This document shows positions 20,385 through 29,766 of a DNA stretch of 64,000 bases, one piece after another. The position numbers and the translations under genes were made by a program. Source of the stretch: Candidatus Tisiphia endosymbiont of Nemotelus nigrinus (GTDB lineage Bacteria; Pseudomonadota; Alphaproteobacteria; Rickettsiales; Rickettsiaceae); the NCBI RefSeq assembly GCF_964026475.1, contig NZ_OZ032151.1, positions 1,054,001-1,118,000 of the forward strand. The letters are read 5' to 3'. A model generated the notes under the pieces. The model was not told where the DNA came from. It did no database searches and saw only the letters and a program-made list of their open reading frames with translations. The first letter of the stretch is position 1; each line of letters starts with the position of its first letter.

Positions 20385-20470
20385 GCCCGCGTGATGGAAT
20401 GGTAGACATAACGGACTTAAAATCCGTGGGGTGCAAGCCCTTGCCAGTTCAAGTCTGGCCGCGGGTACCA
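20385..20470 (+). tRNA. tRNA-Leu (TAA anticodon)
   Basis: 86-base class II tRNA. Acceptor GCCCGCG pairs with CGCGGGT, the anticodon loop is CTTAAAA (TAA), a long variable arm (TGGGGTGCAAGCCCTT) follows, T-arm GTTCAAG, and CCA is encoded at 20468-20470. It ends 26 bases before the nfu start. Confidence 0.95.
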
Positions 20471-20496
20471 TTTATTTTTTATCAAGGAAGATGTGT

Positions 20497-21072
20497 ATGT
20501 TTATTCAAACTGAAATTACTCCTAATCCTAATGCGATAAAATTTTTCCCTAATATATCAATTAGCCCTAATCAACCGATGCATTTTAGTAATCTTGATGA
20601 GGCAAAAGGTAAAAGCAGCTTAGTAGTTCAATTGTTCAGTATAAATAACATAAAATCGGTATTTCTTGGTAGTGACTTTATTACTATTACTAAGGAAGAA
20701 GAGAGTGATTGGTTGGTTTTAAAACCTGAAATTTTGATGATTATTATGGATCATTTTACTTCTGGTTTTACTGTTTTTGATGGACAAAATTTTGAAGAGC
20801 AAAATGCTAAATCTAGCGTAAATAATTTTGACGAGATGTCTGAAATCGAACAACAGATTGTGGAAATTATTGAAACACGTTTACGTCCTTCTGTTGCCAT
20901 GGATGGAGGCGATATAATATATCGAGGGTTTGAGAATGGAGTGGTAAAATTACAGTTGCGTGGATCTTGTAAGGGATGCCCTAGTTCTAGTATTACTCTA
21001 AAAAATGGTATTGAATCAATGCTTAAACACTTCATTCCTGAGGTAGAATCTGTTGAAGCTGTAGAAGATTAG
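20497..21072 (+). CDS. nfu: Nfu-type Fe-S cluster carrier (NifU-like)
   Basis: 191 aa. Starts MFIQTEITPNPNAIKFFPN, the Nfu N-terminal domain, and ends with the NifU C-terminal domain where GSCKGCPSSSITLKNGIE carries the cluster-binding C-x-x-C. ATG at 20497 is chosen because AAGGA (20484-20488) is eight bases upstream; ATG at 20491 is only two bases from it, and the reading frame is open back into tRNA-Leu. It delivers [4Fe-4S] clusters to apo-enzymes such as respiratory complexes and lipoate synthase. Confidence 0.92.
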   Translation: MFIQTEITPNPNAIKFFPNISISPNQPMHFSNLDEAKGKSSLVVQLFSINNIKSVFLGSDFITITKEEESDWLVLKPEILMIIMDHFTSGFTVFDGQNFEEQNAKSSVNNFDEMSEIEQQIVEIIETRLRPSVAMDGGDIIYRGFENGVVKLQLRGSCKGCPSSSITLKNGIESMLKHFIPEVESVEAVED

Positions 21073-21210
21073 ATACTGTTAACAAAGGTGTATAGTGACC
21101 CGAATTGTCAAACCAAAAAAAATAAGTTAATCCGTTTTTAACTATGTAGAAATTAATTATTTTTTATAATTAAAAATACAGATAATACAAAATTTCAACA
21201 TAGTTAATTC
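21069..21210. mobile_element. Solitary end of the IS3-like element plus a palindrome
   Basis: TATAGTGACCCGAATTGTC followed by AAACCAAAAAAAATAAGTTA (about 21091-21130) matches the 7514 end of the IS3-like element with one change. It is preceded by TAGATACTGTTAACAAAGG, close to the MITE tip. The following 21136-21210 is an AT-rich inverted repeat (TTTTAACTATGT ... ACATAGTTAA). No transposase gene is present. Confidence 0.5.
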
Positions 21211-21243
21211 TCTTTTATTGGCCGATAAACATCAGCTGGTCTT

Positions 21244-22029
21244 TTATAATTGAGAGATTGTTTTAGTAAATAAAGACATAAAATTTTTGGAAGTAGCATT
21301 TGCTATTGTTTCTATATTTGTTTCTTTTATTTCAGCTATTTTCTCTGCTACATATTTAACAAAAGCCGGTTCATTTTGTTTGCCTCGCATCGGAACAGGG
21401 GCAAGATAAGGAGAATCTGTTTCAATTAATAATCGGTCTAGTGGAATATAACGTACTATACCCTGCAAAGCGGTGGCATTTTTAAAAGTTACAATTCCAG
21501 CAATTGATATATACATACCAAGGTCAAGCATTTTCTTTGCCAAATGCTTTGAAGCGGTAAAGCAATGAATAAGACCGCGAAACGCGGTATTTTGCATTTC
21601 GCTACTTATAATATCAATAGTATCTTCTTCTGCTTCTCTTGTATGGACTATAATTGGCAATCCCGTGCTTTGAGATGCTTTTATATGTTCTTGAAAAGAA
21701 CATATTTGTTTATTTTTGTCGAATGTCTGGTAATAATAATCAAGACCAGTTTCACCAATTCCAATAATTTTCGGGTGATTACAATATTCCATTATAGTTT
21801 CACACGAGATAATTTCCTTGACCTCATTAGGGTGAATACCGCACGAAGCAAATATGTTACTGTATTTTTTGATTATTTCTAGAATATCCGGGAATTCCTC
21901 AAGAGTAGTACATATAGTCTGCATGTACTTAACATTATTATTTTCAGCCCTGCTTATTATTGCTGATAAATCTTCTCTTAACATGTTAAGGTGACAATGA
22001 GAGTCAATTAATATACCATTCTGAATCAT
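21244..22029 (-). CDS. tatD: TatD-family metal-dependent hydrolase (DNase)
   Basis: About 261 aa TIM-barrel hydrolase. Metal ligands: LIDSHCHLN (two His), GIGETGLDYYY (Glu), IIVHTREAEED (His), GLIHCFT (His) and LIETDSPYLAP (Asp). ATG at 22029 overlaps the TGA of the upstream ELM1-like gene (ATGA), so translation is likely coupled; a TTG at 22041 is the longer alternative. TatD proteins are 3'-5' exonucleases linked to DNA repair and degradation. Confidence 0.9.
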   Translation of the reverse strand: MIQNGILIDSHCHLNMLREDLSAIISRAENNNVKYMQTICTTLEEFPDILEIIKKYSNIFASCGIHPNEVKEIISCETIMEYCNHPKIIGIGETGLDYYYQTFDKNKQICSFQEHIKASQSTGLPIIVHTREAEEDTIDIISSEMQNTAFRGLIHCFTASKHLAKKMLDLGMYISIAGIVTFKNATALQGIVRYIPLDRLLIETDSPYLAPVPMRGKQNEPAFVKYVAEKIAEIKETNIETIANATSKNFMSLFTKTISQL

Positions 22030-23036
22030 GATTTTACCCAATTTTTTGCAACTATTATATTAGCTATTTTTTCTACTTCATTAAGTGGAGTATAATTATA
22101 TTGTTCAAGTTGAGTTACAGATTGGTCTAATATTTTAGCTATTCCTAACTCTAGCAAATTTTGAGTAAATGATAGATGTTTAGGTGATTTAAAATTACTA
22201 GGACAGAATATATAAAGAGGTTTGCCAGTGGAAGCTGCCTCACTACACATAGAAATCGAATCAGCAGTAGAAATTATGTAATCTGCCTGTGCCAACATAC
22301 CAAAATAAGGGTTAGGTTTAGATTCTCCCTCTGTTGGATCATAAATAATAGCAGACGAAGGTACCTTATTTTTGATAATTTGTTTTGCTGAATTAGGAGT
22401 ACGTCTACTAAAGCTAATAAACAGGGTATATTCTGCATCTTGATTTTTACTAATATTAGATAATATTGCAGCAAATTCACGAGCATTCTCGTCGGTAAAC
22501 TGATAATTTTTGCTATTACCACCAATAATTACCGATATAAATTGCTTAAGATTTGGATAATTTTTATGTAATTCGATACCACCAGCCTGTATTTTTGCTT
22601 GGACATTATTAAGAGCCCCAGTAATTCTTAGTATATTCTTTTCATTTGTACATAGCTCTTCTCTGCTAACCTTATCGTGATGTGGTAAAATAATTAGGTC
22701 AAATTGCTCAAATGGTAGGTTAGGGTGCATAATTTGCACAATTTTTACTTTACCAGCAGACTTGTGTTTTAAATAACTTGCTAAAGAAGCAGTTCTTCTC
22801 CCAGCAGAAATTATTAAATTAGGAAACCCCTCCATTTCCCACGATTGTAACAGCTGCTTTTTTACATGGATAGGGCTGAAGGCTAATAAAAAATTTGGTA
22901 ATTTACCCCAAAAATTATAGTCAACAGGTTTTAATTGGTAACCAAAACCGATTTTCTCTGCTAGAGCTATGGCTTGATTTACATTACCTACCCTGCTATC
23001 AGCTAATACCCAAATTTTAGCTTTAATAGTATACAT
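22026..23036 (-). CDS. ELM1-like protein (DUF1022, glycosyltransferase-like fold)
   Basis: 336 aa. The start (KIWVLADSRVGNVNQAIALAEKIGF) and the segments LIISAGRRTASLASYLK, VIIGGNSKNY, and YIISTADSISMCSEAASTGKP match the ELM1/DUF1022 family, named for a plant mitochondrial fission factor and widespread in alphaproteobacteria. Predicted GT-B-like fold; biochemical role not settled, possibly cell envelope or division. It is translationally coupled to tatD (ATGA). Confidence 0.8.
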   Translation of the reverse strand: MYTIKAKIWVLADSRVGNVNQAIALAEKIGFGYQLKPVDYNFWGKLPNFLLAFSPIHVKKQLLQSWEMEGFPNLIISAGRRTASLASYLKHKSAGKVKIVQIMHPNLPFEQFDLIILPHHDKVSREELCTNEKNILRITGALNNVQAKIQAGGIELHKNYPNLKQFISVIIGGNSKNYQFTDENAREFAAILSNISKNQDAEYTLFISFSRRTPNSAKQIIKNKVPSSAIIYDPTEGESKPNPYFGMLAQADYIISTADSISMCSEAASTGKPLYIFCPSNFKSPKHLSFTQNLLELGIAKILDQSVTQLEQYNYTPLNEVEKIANIIVAKNWVKS

Positions 23037-23181
23037 GTTTAATAATTCTCATTTTTCTGGGTTGTTTAGTCGCAGCGAAGTTGCTTCCTATAAGTTTTAT
23101 AACACTCTCCGCACTATACCTATTGCCACGAGATTTTTTTAAATCTTTGACTTTTTCTAGAGATAAAGATATGCTCATCAT
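23023..23181 (-). CDS. Small basic ORF preceding the ELM1-like gene
   Basis: 52 codons from ATG ATG at 23181, reading MMSISLSLEKVKDLKKSRGN then RYSAESVIKLIGS and ending just inside the ELM1 start (14-base overlap). The overlap would fit an operon leader gene, and the composition (Lys/Arg-rich, amphipathic) is protein-like, but no family is recognised and no Shine-Dalgarno is clear. Could be a remnant. Confidence 0.25.
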   Translation of the reverse strand: MMSISLSLEKVKDLKKSRGNRYSAESVIKLIGSNFAATKQPRKMRIIKHVYY

Positions 23182-23743
23182 GATCTATTATTTATAGTTG
23201 AAAAATCTTTAACGGAATACTTACACTATTATCATTTATTATATTCTAGATTTTTTTACTTTTATTCAATTTTTTAAAATTTTCAATCATTTTACATATT
23301 AGCTAAAAGTAATTAATATTCAACTTATAACCTTTGCCGTATAATGGTTACAACGATAGAACCTCCTACAAACTTTTAATATTTATAGTACTATTCTTAA
23401 TACAATTGTCTCACCCATCCTCCCAAATTAAGCTAATATTAGCTTAATTGATTATGACTTTTAAACTGTCATGTTATTCTGGCTAGCTATAAAGGTGTTG
23501 CATTACAAAACTTTTTATGTTTAGATTATACTGCTGGATACATAGTTTTTTCGGAAAAAAGAGATTCTCCGTTACATCCCGAAACTTTTTATTTATACGT
23601 GTTACAAATCTTTGAACGTTCACCAATAAAGTTGCTGATACAGAAAATCTTATTCATTTTCCCACTCAGGCAAGTATTATGATGCTTATTACAAGCAATA
23701 AATTCAGCGATATCTTTTTTGTTTTATGTACCAGTTCACAGGA
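23182..23743. other. 560-base gap, no recognisable gene
   Basis: AT-rich with short frames only. It holds the inverted repeat AAGCTAATATTAGCTT (about 23431-23446) and the short dispersed motif GACTTTTAAACTGTCATG at 23457. It separates the tatD-ELM1 pair from pepA-mipZ. I see no intact gene on either strand. Confidence 0.4.
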
Positions 23744-24562
23744 TCATTGTATACCAAGAAAGTGTAAAAAATCTCGCAATTCTTGACGAGCAGCTACATG
23801 TGATATACTAAGCGTTTTGCCATGATTAGCTGTTGTTAAGTCAAGTAATGTTAGTCCTTGTAAAAATAATTCTCGAAAAATTACTCTTTCACTAAAGCCT
23901 GGAGCAATCTTAAAACTAATTCTTTTGGCTAATTGTTCAAGAGCAGTACCAACCTTCCTTTTATTTACAGCATCTAAGTTGCTTAATCGATTACGCATAA
24001 CAATCCAATTAATTGTTTCACCATTACGATTAGCTTTCTGCATTTTTTGCTCCCAAATCATTTGGCTATAGATTGATGGGGAAATAATTGACAAATTGTC
24101 AGCGTTAACTTTGGCTAGTACGTCAAAATCAAGGAAACTATCATTAATTGGGGTGATTACCGTATCAGCATAAGAGTGAGCTAATCTTGATAAGAAAGAG
24201 TAACTTCCTGGTGTATCAATTACTACATAATCAGCATTTTTGGTCTGTTCAATTATTTGTTCAAACCTAGTTTTTTCGTCCTCTTCTTTAGCCCCAACAA
24301 CTTGTTCTTGACTTTCAGTCAAATGAAAATGTTGAGGAATTTTAACCGTATTATCCGGATTTTTTGAATTGTAATCCCCTCTGTTCTTTAAATAATTTGT
24401 TAAAGAACCTTGGCGTGAATCAGTATCAATACTAGCTACCGTATGACCATTATACAATAAGCCAGTAATTAGATGCATGGAGCAAGTAGTTTTACCCGCT
24501 CCACCTTTTTCATTACCAACTACAAAAATACGATTTGTTTGATTTGCTTGATTATTTTTCAT
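23744..24562 (-). CDS. mipZ: MipZ, ParA-like division-site positioning ATPase
   Basis: 272 aa. Deviant Walker A GNEKGGAGKTTCSMHL, VASIDTDSRQGSLTNYL (the MipZ-specific form of the switch region), VVIDTPGSY (Walker B) and the C-terminal MRNRLSNLDAVNKRKV are diagnostic of alphaproteobacterial MipZ. It binds ParB near the origin, forms a polar gradient and keeps FtsZ away from the poles. Its start overlaps the pepA stop by 11 bases, so the two are co-transcribed. Confidence 0.92.
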   Translation of the reverse strand: MKNNQANQTNRIFVVGNEKGGAGKTTCSMHLITGLLYNGHTVASIDTDSRQGSLTNYLKNRGDYNSKNPDNTVKIPQHFHLTESQEQVVGAKEEDEKTRFEQIIEQTKNADYVVIDTPGSYSFLSRLAHSYADTVITPINDSFLDFDVLAKVNADNLSIISPSIYSQMIWEQKMQKANRNGETINWIVMRNRLSNLDAVNKRKVGTALEQLAKRISFKIAPGFSERVIFRELFLQGLTLLDLTTANHGKTLSISHVAARQELRDFLHFLGIQ

Positions 24563-26063
24563 AGTGATCTTGGATAAATTGGTTAAGAAGCCTTACACCA
24601 TAACCTACTGCTCCTTTGGGACCAAGAGGATTACCTGTTTTATTATAGGCAACACCGGCAATGTCAAGATGAGCCCAAACCATACCTTCCTTAATAAAAT
24701 TTCCTATAAATTGAGCTGCCGTACAACTACCAGCCGCTCCAGGGACATTAGCAATATTGGCAAGATCAGCAATGTCAGACTTTATCATCTCATCAAAATC
24801 TTTATGCATAGGCATACGCCATAATTTTTCATTAACTTTATTACCAACCTCTATTAGTTTATTAGCTAATTCATCATTATTGGCAAAGCAACCAGCATAA
24901 GTTTTGCCGAGAGCTACAACAATAGCTCCAGTAAGGGTAGCAAGATCGATTACGCATTGGGGCTTAAATTTTTCTTGAGTATACCAAATTGCATCAGCCA
25001 GAACTAACCTACCTTCTGCATCAGTGTTATCTACCACCACTGTTTTTTTAGACATAGTGGTTACCACATCTCCTGGTCGTTGGGCATTGCCTGACGGCAT
25101 ATTTTCCACAAGACCAACTACCCCGACCACATTAACTTGGGCGTTACGACTAGCCAAAGCCATTATTGCTCCAACTACTGCAGCTGAACCAGCCATATCA
25201 TATTTCATATCTCCCATGTTGGCTGCTGGCTTAAGAGAAATCCCCCCACTATCAAAAGTAACTCCTTTACCAACGAAAGCTACAGGCGGGGTGTCATCAT
25301 CCAAACCATTATATTGCATTACTACAAGTTTAGATTCATTTTGCGAACCTTGTCCTACACCGAGTAAAGCACCCATGCCAAGATTCTTCATTTCTCTTTC
25401 ACCGATAATAATAATCTCAACTCCCAATGGTTCAAGATGTGCTAATATTTTTTCGGAGTAAGATTGAGGGTTTTTGATGTTGGATGGTTCATTTATCATA
25501 TCTCTAGCAAAGAATACTGCCTCAGCCAATGATTTTTTATCATTAAATAATTCTTCTGCTTTAGACTTGTCATCTATAGAAATCTCCAAAGAATCTACAA
25601 CAAATTTCTCTCCTTCACTTTGGGTAGTTCTGTATTTATCAAATCTATATGAAGCAAGCAAACAGCCGCTAGCTATAAGAGAAGCTACAATAGCTGGTTG
25701 ATATTGTCCAATATTATGAGAAATTTTTATACCAATACTGCTAATTTTACGGCAAGTACTACAGGACAAGATTTTAGCTCCAAGCTCTTCAATATAAGAG
25801 GTTGTTAATTTTGTTTCATCACCAATGCCAACTATGATTAAATATTTTATTTCCCCATCCTTAGCAACAGAGTTAACAATTTTAATTTGCCCAAATTTCC
25901 CAGCAAATAGTAATTTATTTTGAATAGTTTTAGAAATTAAACCATGATGTTGTTGGTCAAGTAGTAATAAATTACTGTCTAATTTCAGCTGTTCGTTAAT
26001 CAATACTATAGTTGCTTGATTATTTGATAATTCCTTACTGATAAAGTTAATGTTATTGAGCAT
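24552..26063 (-). CDS. pepA: Cytosol (leucyl) aminopeptidase
   Basis: 503 aa, hexameric di-metal M17 peptidase. Metal and catalytic motifs: VGKGVTFDSGGISLKPA (Lys and Asp), MKYDMAGSAAV (Lys/Asp region) and the family signature NTDAEGRLVLADA. Releases N-terminal residues from peptides, useful in an amino-acid-importing intracellular bacterium. In E. coli PepA also binds DNA, but nothing here bears on that. Upstream of mipZ in one transcription unit. Confidence 0.95.
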   Translation of the reverse strand: MLNNINFISKELSNNQATIVLINEQLKLDSNLLLLDQQHHGLISKTIQNKLLFAGKFGQIKIVNSVAKDGEIKYLIIVGIGDETKLTTSYIEELGAKILSCSTCRKISSIGIKISHNIGQYQPAIVASLIASGCLLASYRFDKYRTTQSEGEKFVVDSLEISIDDKSKAEELFNDKKSLAEAVFFARDMINEPSNIKNPQSYSEKILAHLEPLGVEIIIIGEREMKNLGMGALLGVGQGSQNESKLVVMQYNGLDDDTPPVAFVGKGVTFDSGGISLKPAANMGDMKYDMAGSAAVVGAIMALASRNAQVNVVGVVGLVENMPSGNAQRPGDVVTTMSKKTVVVDNTDAEGRLVLADAIWYTQEKFKPQCVIDLATLTGAIVVALGKTYAGCFANNDELANKLIEVGNKVNEKLWRMPMHKDFDEMIKSDIADLANIANVPGAAGSCTAAQFIGNFIKEGMVWAHLDIAGVAYNKTGNPLGPKGAVGYGVRLLNQFIQDHYEK

Positions 26064-26251
26064 AAATTCCTCTTGTAATTTAATGTTCTAATTCTATTGA
26101 TGTATATTTACTTTGCAAGTATAAAAAATTCTAGTTAAGATTGATTCTTGTTATAACCCAAAATGTTCTGCAAAATTAAAAGGTTATTTTGTTACAGTGC
26201 CATAAAACACCCTAGGAAATGATGAATTTTAAATTATAGGTAATTTTTAAT

Positions 26252-27208
26252 ATGACTCCAGACAGACCAAAACATGATAAAATATTTCGTAAATCTATGG
26301 AGAATCCAATAGTTGCCAAGGAGTTTCTGGCAACTCACTTACCTAAAGATGTACTGGCTTTAATTGATAGCCCAACTTTAAAATTAGAAAAAGATAGTTT
26401 TATTGAACCAGACCTTTCTGAAACTATCTCGGACGTATTATTTTCTGTTAAGTTCAATGATACGGATGGTTATATTTTTTTGTTATTGGAGCATCAAAGT
26501 ACTGTTGATCAGCTAATTGCGTTCAGGTTATTTAAATATATGGTGAATATTTGTGATAGATATTTAACTATTAATCCTAAATCTAAAAGCCTTCCATTAA
26601 TCTATCCGTTAGTGTTGTACAATGGCAAGAAAAAATATGATGCCCCGCTTAACATATGGGATTTATTTACCTACTCAGACTTAGCAAGATCCTTCTGGAC
26701 AAATGATTGTCAGCTTATTAACGTGCATGATATCCCAGATGAAGAGCTTAAGAAAAAGCTGTGGTCTGGTATTCTGCTATTTTTTCTTAAACATATCCAC
26801 GAGCGTCAGTTACTGAAAAGATGGCAAGAAATCTCTGATCTCTTACCTGAATTAACTAAAGTGAGCATAGGTTATGACCATATAAGAAATCTATTACACT
26901 ATACTTTGACCTTTATTGAGCAAAGTGATAAAATAGAATTAGAAAAAATGTTAATTACCAGTTTAACTAAAGAAAAAGGAGGGGAACTTATGCCTAGTAT
27001 AGCTCAAGTATGGAAAGAAGAAGGGATAGAGATTGGTAAAAGAAAAGGTATTCAAATTGGAGAAGCCAGAGGGGAAGCCAAAGGGGAAGCCAGAGGGGAG
27101 GCTAAATTAATAAAAATGATGATAAGTAATGGTAGCTCTATTGAAGAAGTAGCTAGAATGACTGGACTATCTATTACTAAAATCAATGACCTGCTGAAAG
27201 TACAGTAA
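26252..27208 (+). CDS. Rpn-family PD-(D/E)XK nuclease (transposase_31/PDDEXK_2)
   Basis: 318 aa. Starts RPKHDKIFRKSMENPIVAKEFL and carries the nuclease core SDVLFSVKFNDTDG ... FLLLEHQST (D and E-x-Q of the PD-(D/E)XK fold), as in RpnA-E recombination-promoting nucleases, once called YhgA-like transposases. The C-terminus has a run of GEARGEAKGEARGEAK encoded by imperfect 12-base tandem repeats (about 27059-27110), then a helix-turn-helix-like tail (SIEEVARMTGLSITKIND). It stands between pepA and murD. Mobile genes of this type are abundant in Rickettsiales. Confidence 0.87.
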   Translation: MTPDRPKHDKIFRKSMENPIVAKEFLATHLPKDVLALIDSPTLKLEKDSFIEPDLSETISDVLFSVKFNDTDGYIFLLLEHQSTVDQLIAFRLFKYMVNICDRYLTINPKSKSLPLIYPLVLYNGKKKYDAPLNIWDLFTYSDLARSFWTNDCQLINVHDIPDEELKKKLWSGILLFFLKHIHERQLLKRWQEISDLLPELTKVSIGYDHIRNLLHYTLTFIEQSDKIELEKMLITSLTKEKGGELMPSIAQVWKEEGIEIGKRKGIQIGEARGEAKGEARGEAKLIKMMISNGSSIEEVARMTGLSITKINDLLKVQ

Positions 27209-27233
27209 ATGGCGGATTATTAAACTAAAAATT

Positions 27234-28625
27234 ATGTCATCATTTCTTTCACAAAAGCATAAGAATATAGGTATCGTTGGCTTAGGTAAGACTGGTATGG
27301 CTGCTTATCAATCATTAAATAAAGTAGCTAGAATAATTTGTTATGATCAAGTAAGTAGCAGTAGGGATGCTTTCAGTAAAATTTATGGAAATGATAACTT
27401 GGTTGCCTTGTCTGATCCACGGTGGTATGATCTTGATAAGATACTACTGAGTCCAGGGGTTCCCTTGTCGCATGACATTGTTACAATGGCTAATTCCCGT
27501 AATATACCAATAACCTCAGATATAGACCTATTATTTGAGGAAGTTAAGTTTAGAAGAGGGAATAAAGCTAATTTTATCGGTATAACTGGTACTAATGGCA
27601 AGAGTACTACAACTGCTTTAACTGGTCATATTTTACAATCTTGTGGTTTTGATTACTCAGTTGGCGGAAATATTGGTTTCCCTGCTTTAAGTATGGGATT
27701 GGATTGTCAAGGGTATGTATTAGAGTTATCTTCGTTTCAGTTAGACTTATTGAGCAGTTTTAAAGCTAAAATTGCTGTGTTACTTAATATCACCGAGGAT
27801 CATTTAGATCGGCATAATAATATGCAAGGCTATATTGCGGCTAAAAAGAAAATTTTTGATCGAATGGATAAAGATTCATTTGCCATAATTAGTGTTGATA
27901 ATGAAATTACCAATAATGTTCTTCTAGAATTACAAAAGGAAAATAAAACAAATGTAATACCAATCTCTGTTGGTAGAATTCTTGATAAAGGAGTGTCAAT
28001 TTGTAATAATGTCGTTTATGACCATGTTTTTGAACCGATTACTATTAATCTCCCAAATAATAACTATCTACAAGGTATGCATAATCAAGAGAATATTGCT
28101 GCCAGTTATGCGGTTTGTCGAGTTATAGGGGGAAGACCAGAACAAATAGTTGCTGCCATTGAGTTGTTTAAGGGATTGCCGCACAGGATGCAATATGTTG
28201 GCACAATATACTCAAATCATTCGAGTAAGATAAATTTTTATAACGATAGTAAGGCTACTAATAGTATCGCTGCTTCTAAATCCATTGCAGCACTTGATAA
28301 TATTTATTGGTTAGCTGGAGGGGTAGCAAAAGAAGGGGGAATAACGAATTTAGAGCCATGGTTTGATAGAATTCGCAAGGCTTATCTTTTTGGTCAAGAT
28401 AAAGAGCTTTTTGCACTATCACTTAAGGGTAAGGTAGATTTCCAAATTTGTCAAGATTTACAGGAGGCCTTTAAAGCTGCTGTTGCTGATGCAATGCAGG
28501 ATACAGGGAAGTTAAAAAATATTTTGCTAGCACCTGCTTGTGCTTCTTACGATCAATTCAAAAATTTTGAGGAACGCGGAAATCTGTTTATAGAGTTATA
28601 TAATGTTATTATTAACCATGATTAA
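27234..28625 (+). CDS. murD: UDP-N-acetylmuramoyl-L-alanine:D-glutamate ligase
   Basis: 463 aa Mur ligase. N-terminal UDP-binding domain GIVGLGKTGMAAY, ATP loop GITGTNGKSTTTALTG, and the central ELSSFQLDLL and NITEDHLDRH motifs typical of MurD; C-terminal domain has FYNDSKATNSIAA. Adds D-Glu to UDP-MurNAc-L-Ala in the cytoplasm. First gene of murD-ftsW-murG; the ftsW start overlaps its end. Confidence 0.95.
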   Translation: MSSFLSQKHKNIGIVGLGKTGMAAYQSLNKVARIICYDQVSSSRDAFSKIYGNDNLVALSDPRWYDLDKILLSPGVPLSHDIVTMANSRNIPITSDIDLLFEEVKFRRGNKANFIGITGTNGKSTTTALTGHILQSCGFDYSVGGNIGFPALSMGLDCQGYVLELSSFQLDLLSSFKAKIAVLLNITEDHLDRHNNMQGYIAAKKKIFDRMDKDSFAIISVDNEITNNVLLELQKENKTNVIPISVGRILDKGVSICNNVVYDHVFEPITINLPNNNYLQGMHNQENIAASYAVCRVIGGRPEQIVAAIELFKGLPHRMQYVGTIYSNHSSKINFYNDSKATNSIAASKSIAALDNIYWLAGGVAKEGGITNLEPWFDRIRKAYLFGQDKELFALSLKGKVDFQICQDLQEAFKAAVADAMQDTGKLKNILLAPACASYDQFKNFEERGNLFIELYNVIINHD

Positions 28626-29766
28626 AAATAATCATAATAATGAGTTATCTAACAATTATCTAAAATGGTGGTGGCGTAGTATCGACCAGCAAATGATTAT
28701 TGCTTTAGTAATCCTGTTTATTTTTAGTGTAATGTTGGTTACCACAGCAGGGTCAGCAGTAGCAAATAGAATTGGACTTAATGAGCATTATTTTGCCTCT
28801 AGACAATTAATTTATCTTGCTAGTGCCTCGTTCCTTATCATTATTTTTGCTTCTTTTTCAAGAAAATGGTTAAAGAGATTATCAATTCTAGGATTTATTG
28901 CTAGTATAGTATTATTAATTTTAGTTAGATTTTATGGTTATGAGGTTAAGGGTGCTATTCGTTGGATTAATATTCTAGGTCTTTCGATGCAGCCTTCAGA
29001 ATTTATAAAACCATTTTTTGCGGTAGTGGCTGGTTGGATATTATCATTGAAATTTGAGGGAGAGTTCCCTAGTTTTTCTATCTGTATAGGTCTGTATGCT
29101 ATCATTGCTTTATTATTAATTATCCAGCCAGACTTTGGTATGTTAGTGATGGTTACTGCGGTTTTTGGTATTCAACTTTTTATCGCTGGTATGCCGATAT
29201 TTTGGATTATACTTGCTGCTTTTATGTTACTATTTGGCGTTACAGCAGCCTATTTTTGGCTACCTCATGTAGCACAGAGGATTAATAGTTTTTTCGATCC
29301 AGAGAGTATTAGTAATTATCAAGTTAGTAAGTCAATTAGAGCATTTGAGCATGGCGGTTTGTATGGTTGCGGTCCTGGTGAAGGAGCGGTAAAACAAGTA
29401 TTGCCGGATTCGCATACTGATTTTATCTTTGCCGTTGCTGGTGAGGAATTTGGGGCAATTATCTGCTTGATAATTGTAGGAATATTTGCTTTTATAGTGA
29501 TTCGTAGTTTACTAAAACTCATTAATGAAGAAGATAAATTTGCCCAATTTGCAGCAAGTGGTATTATTGCCCAGATAGGTTTACAGGCGATAATTAATAT
29601 AGGCGTTACCTTGAATTTATTACCAACCAAAGGTATGACCTTACCCTTTATCAGTTATGGTGGTTCTTCAACTTTTGCCATAGCTATTGCTACTGGGATG
29701 TTGCTTGGTTTTACTAAATATAAAACTTCCCTTACTAACTATAAGATTCAAGATATTGACGTATGA
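28618..29766 (+). CDS. ftsW: FtsW, SEDS peptidoglycan glycosyltransferase
   Basis: About 382 aa with 10 predicted membrane helices. SEDS signatures: GAIRWINILGLSMQPSEFIK, the periplasmic YGCGPGEGAVKQVLPDSHTD, and NIGVTLNLLPTKGMTLPFIS with SYGGSS. Polymerises septal glycan with its class B PBP partner. ATG at 28618 overlaps the murD stop by 8 bases; an ATG at 28603 would add five residues. Its TGA overlaps the murG ATG. Confidence 0.95.
   Translation: MIKNNHNNELSNNYLKWWWRSIDQQMIIALVILFIFSVMLVTTAGSAVANRIGLNEHYFASRQLIYLASASFLIIIFASFSRKWLKRLSILGFIASIVLLILVRFYGYEVKGAIRWINILGLSMQPSEFIKPFFAVVAGWILSLKFEGEFPSFSICIGLYAIIALLLIIQPDFGMLVMVTAVFGIQLFIAGMPIFWIILAAFMLLFGVTAAYFWLPHVAQRINSFFDPESISNYQVSKSIRAFEHGGLYGCGPGEGAVKQVLPDSHTDFIFAVAGEEFGAIICLIIVGIFAFIVIRSLLKLINEEDKFAQFAASGIIAQIGLQAIINIGVTLNLLPTKGMTLPFISYGGSSTFAIAIATGMLLGFTKYKTSLTNYKIQDIDV

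Noticed and set aside
20431-20496. Longer Nfu start inside tRNA-Leu
   Set aside because: The extra residues are encoded by the tRNA; the ATG at 20497 has a well-spaced ribosome site and the normal family start.
25024-25461. 145-codon plus-strand frame inside pepA
   Set aside because: Antisense to the conserved PepA catalytic region; no start signals.
27059-27110. CRISPR-like short tandem repeat
   Set aside because: 12-base direct repeats without spacers, in frame inside the Rpn gene; simply a protein repeat.
26252-27208. Toxin-antitoxin or defence nuclease
   Set aside because: Domain and tail match Rpn-type mobile nucleases; no partner gene or defence neighbour is present.
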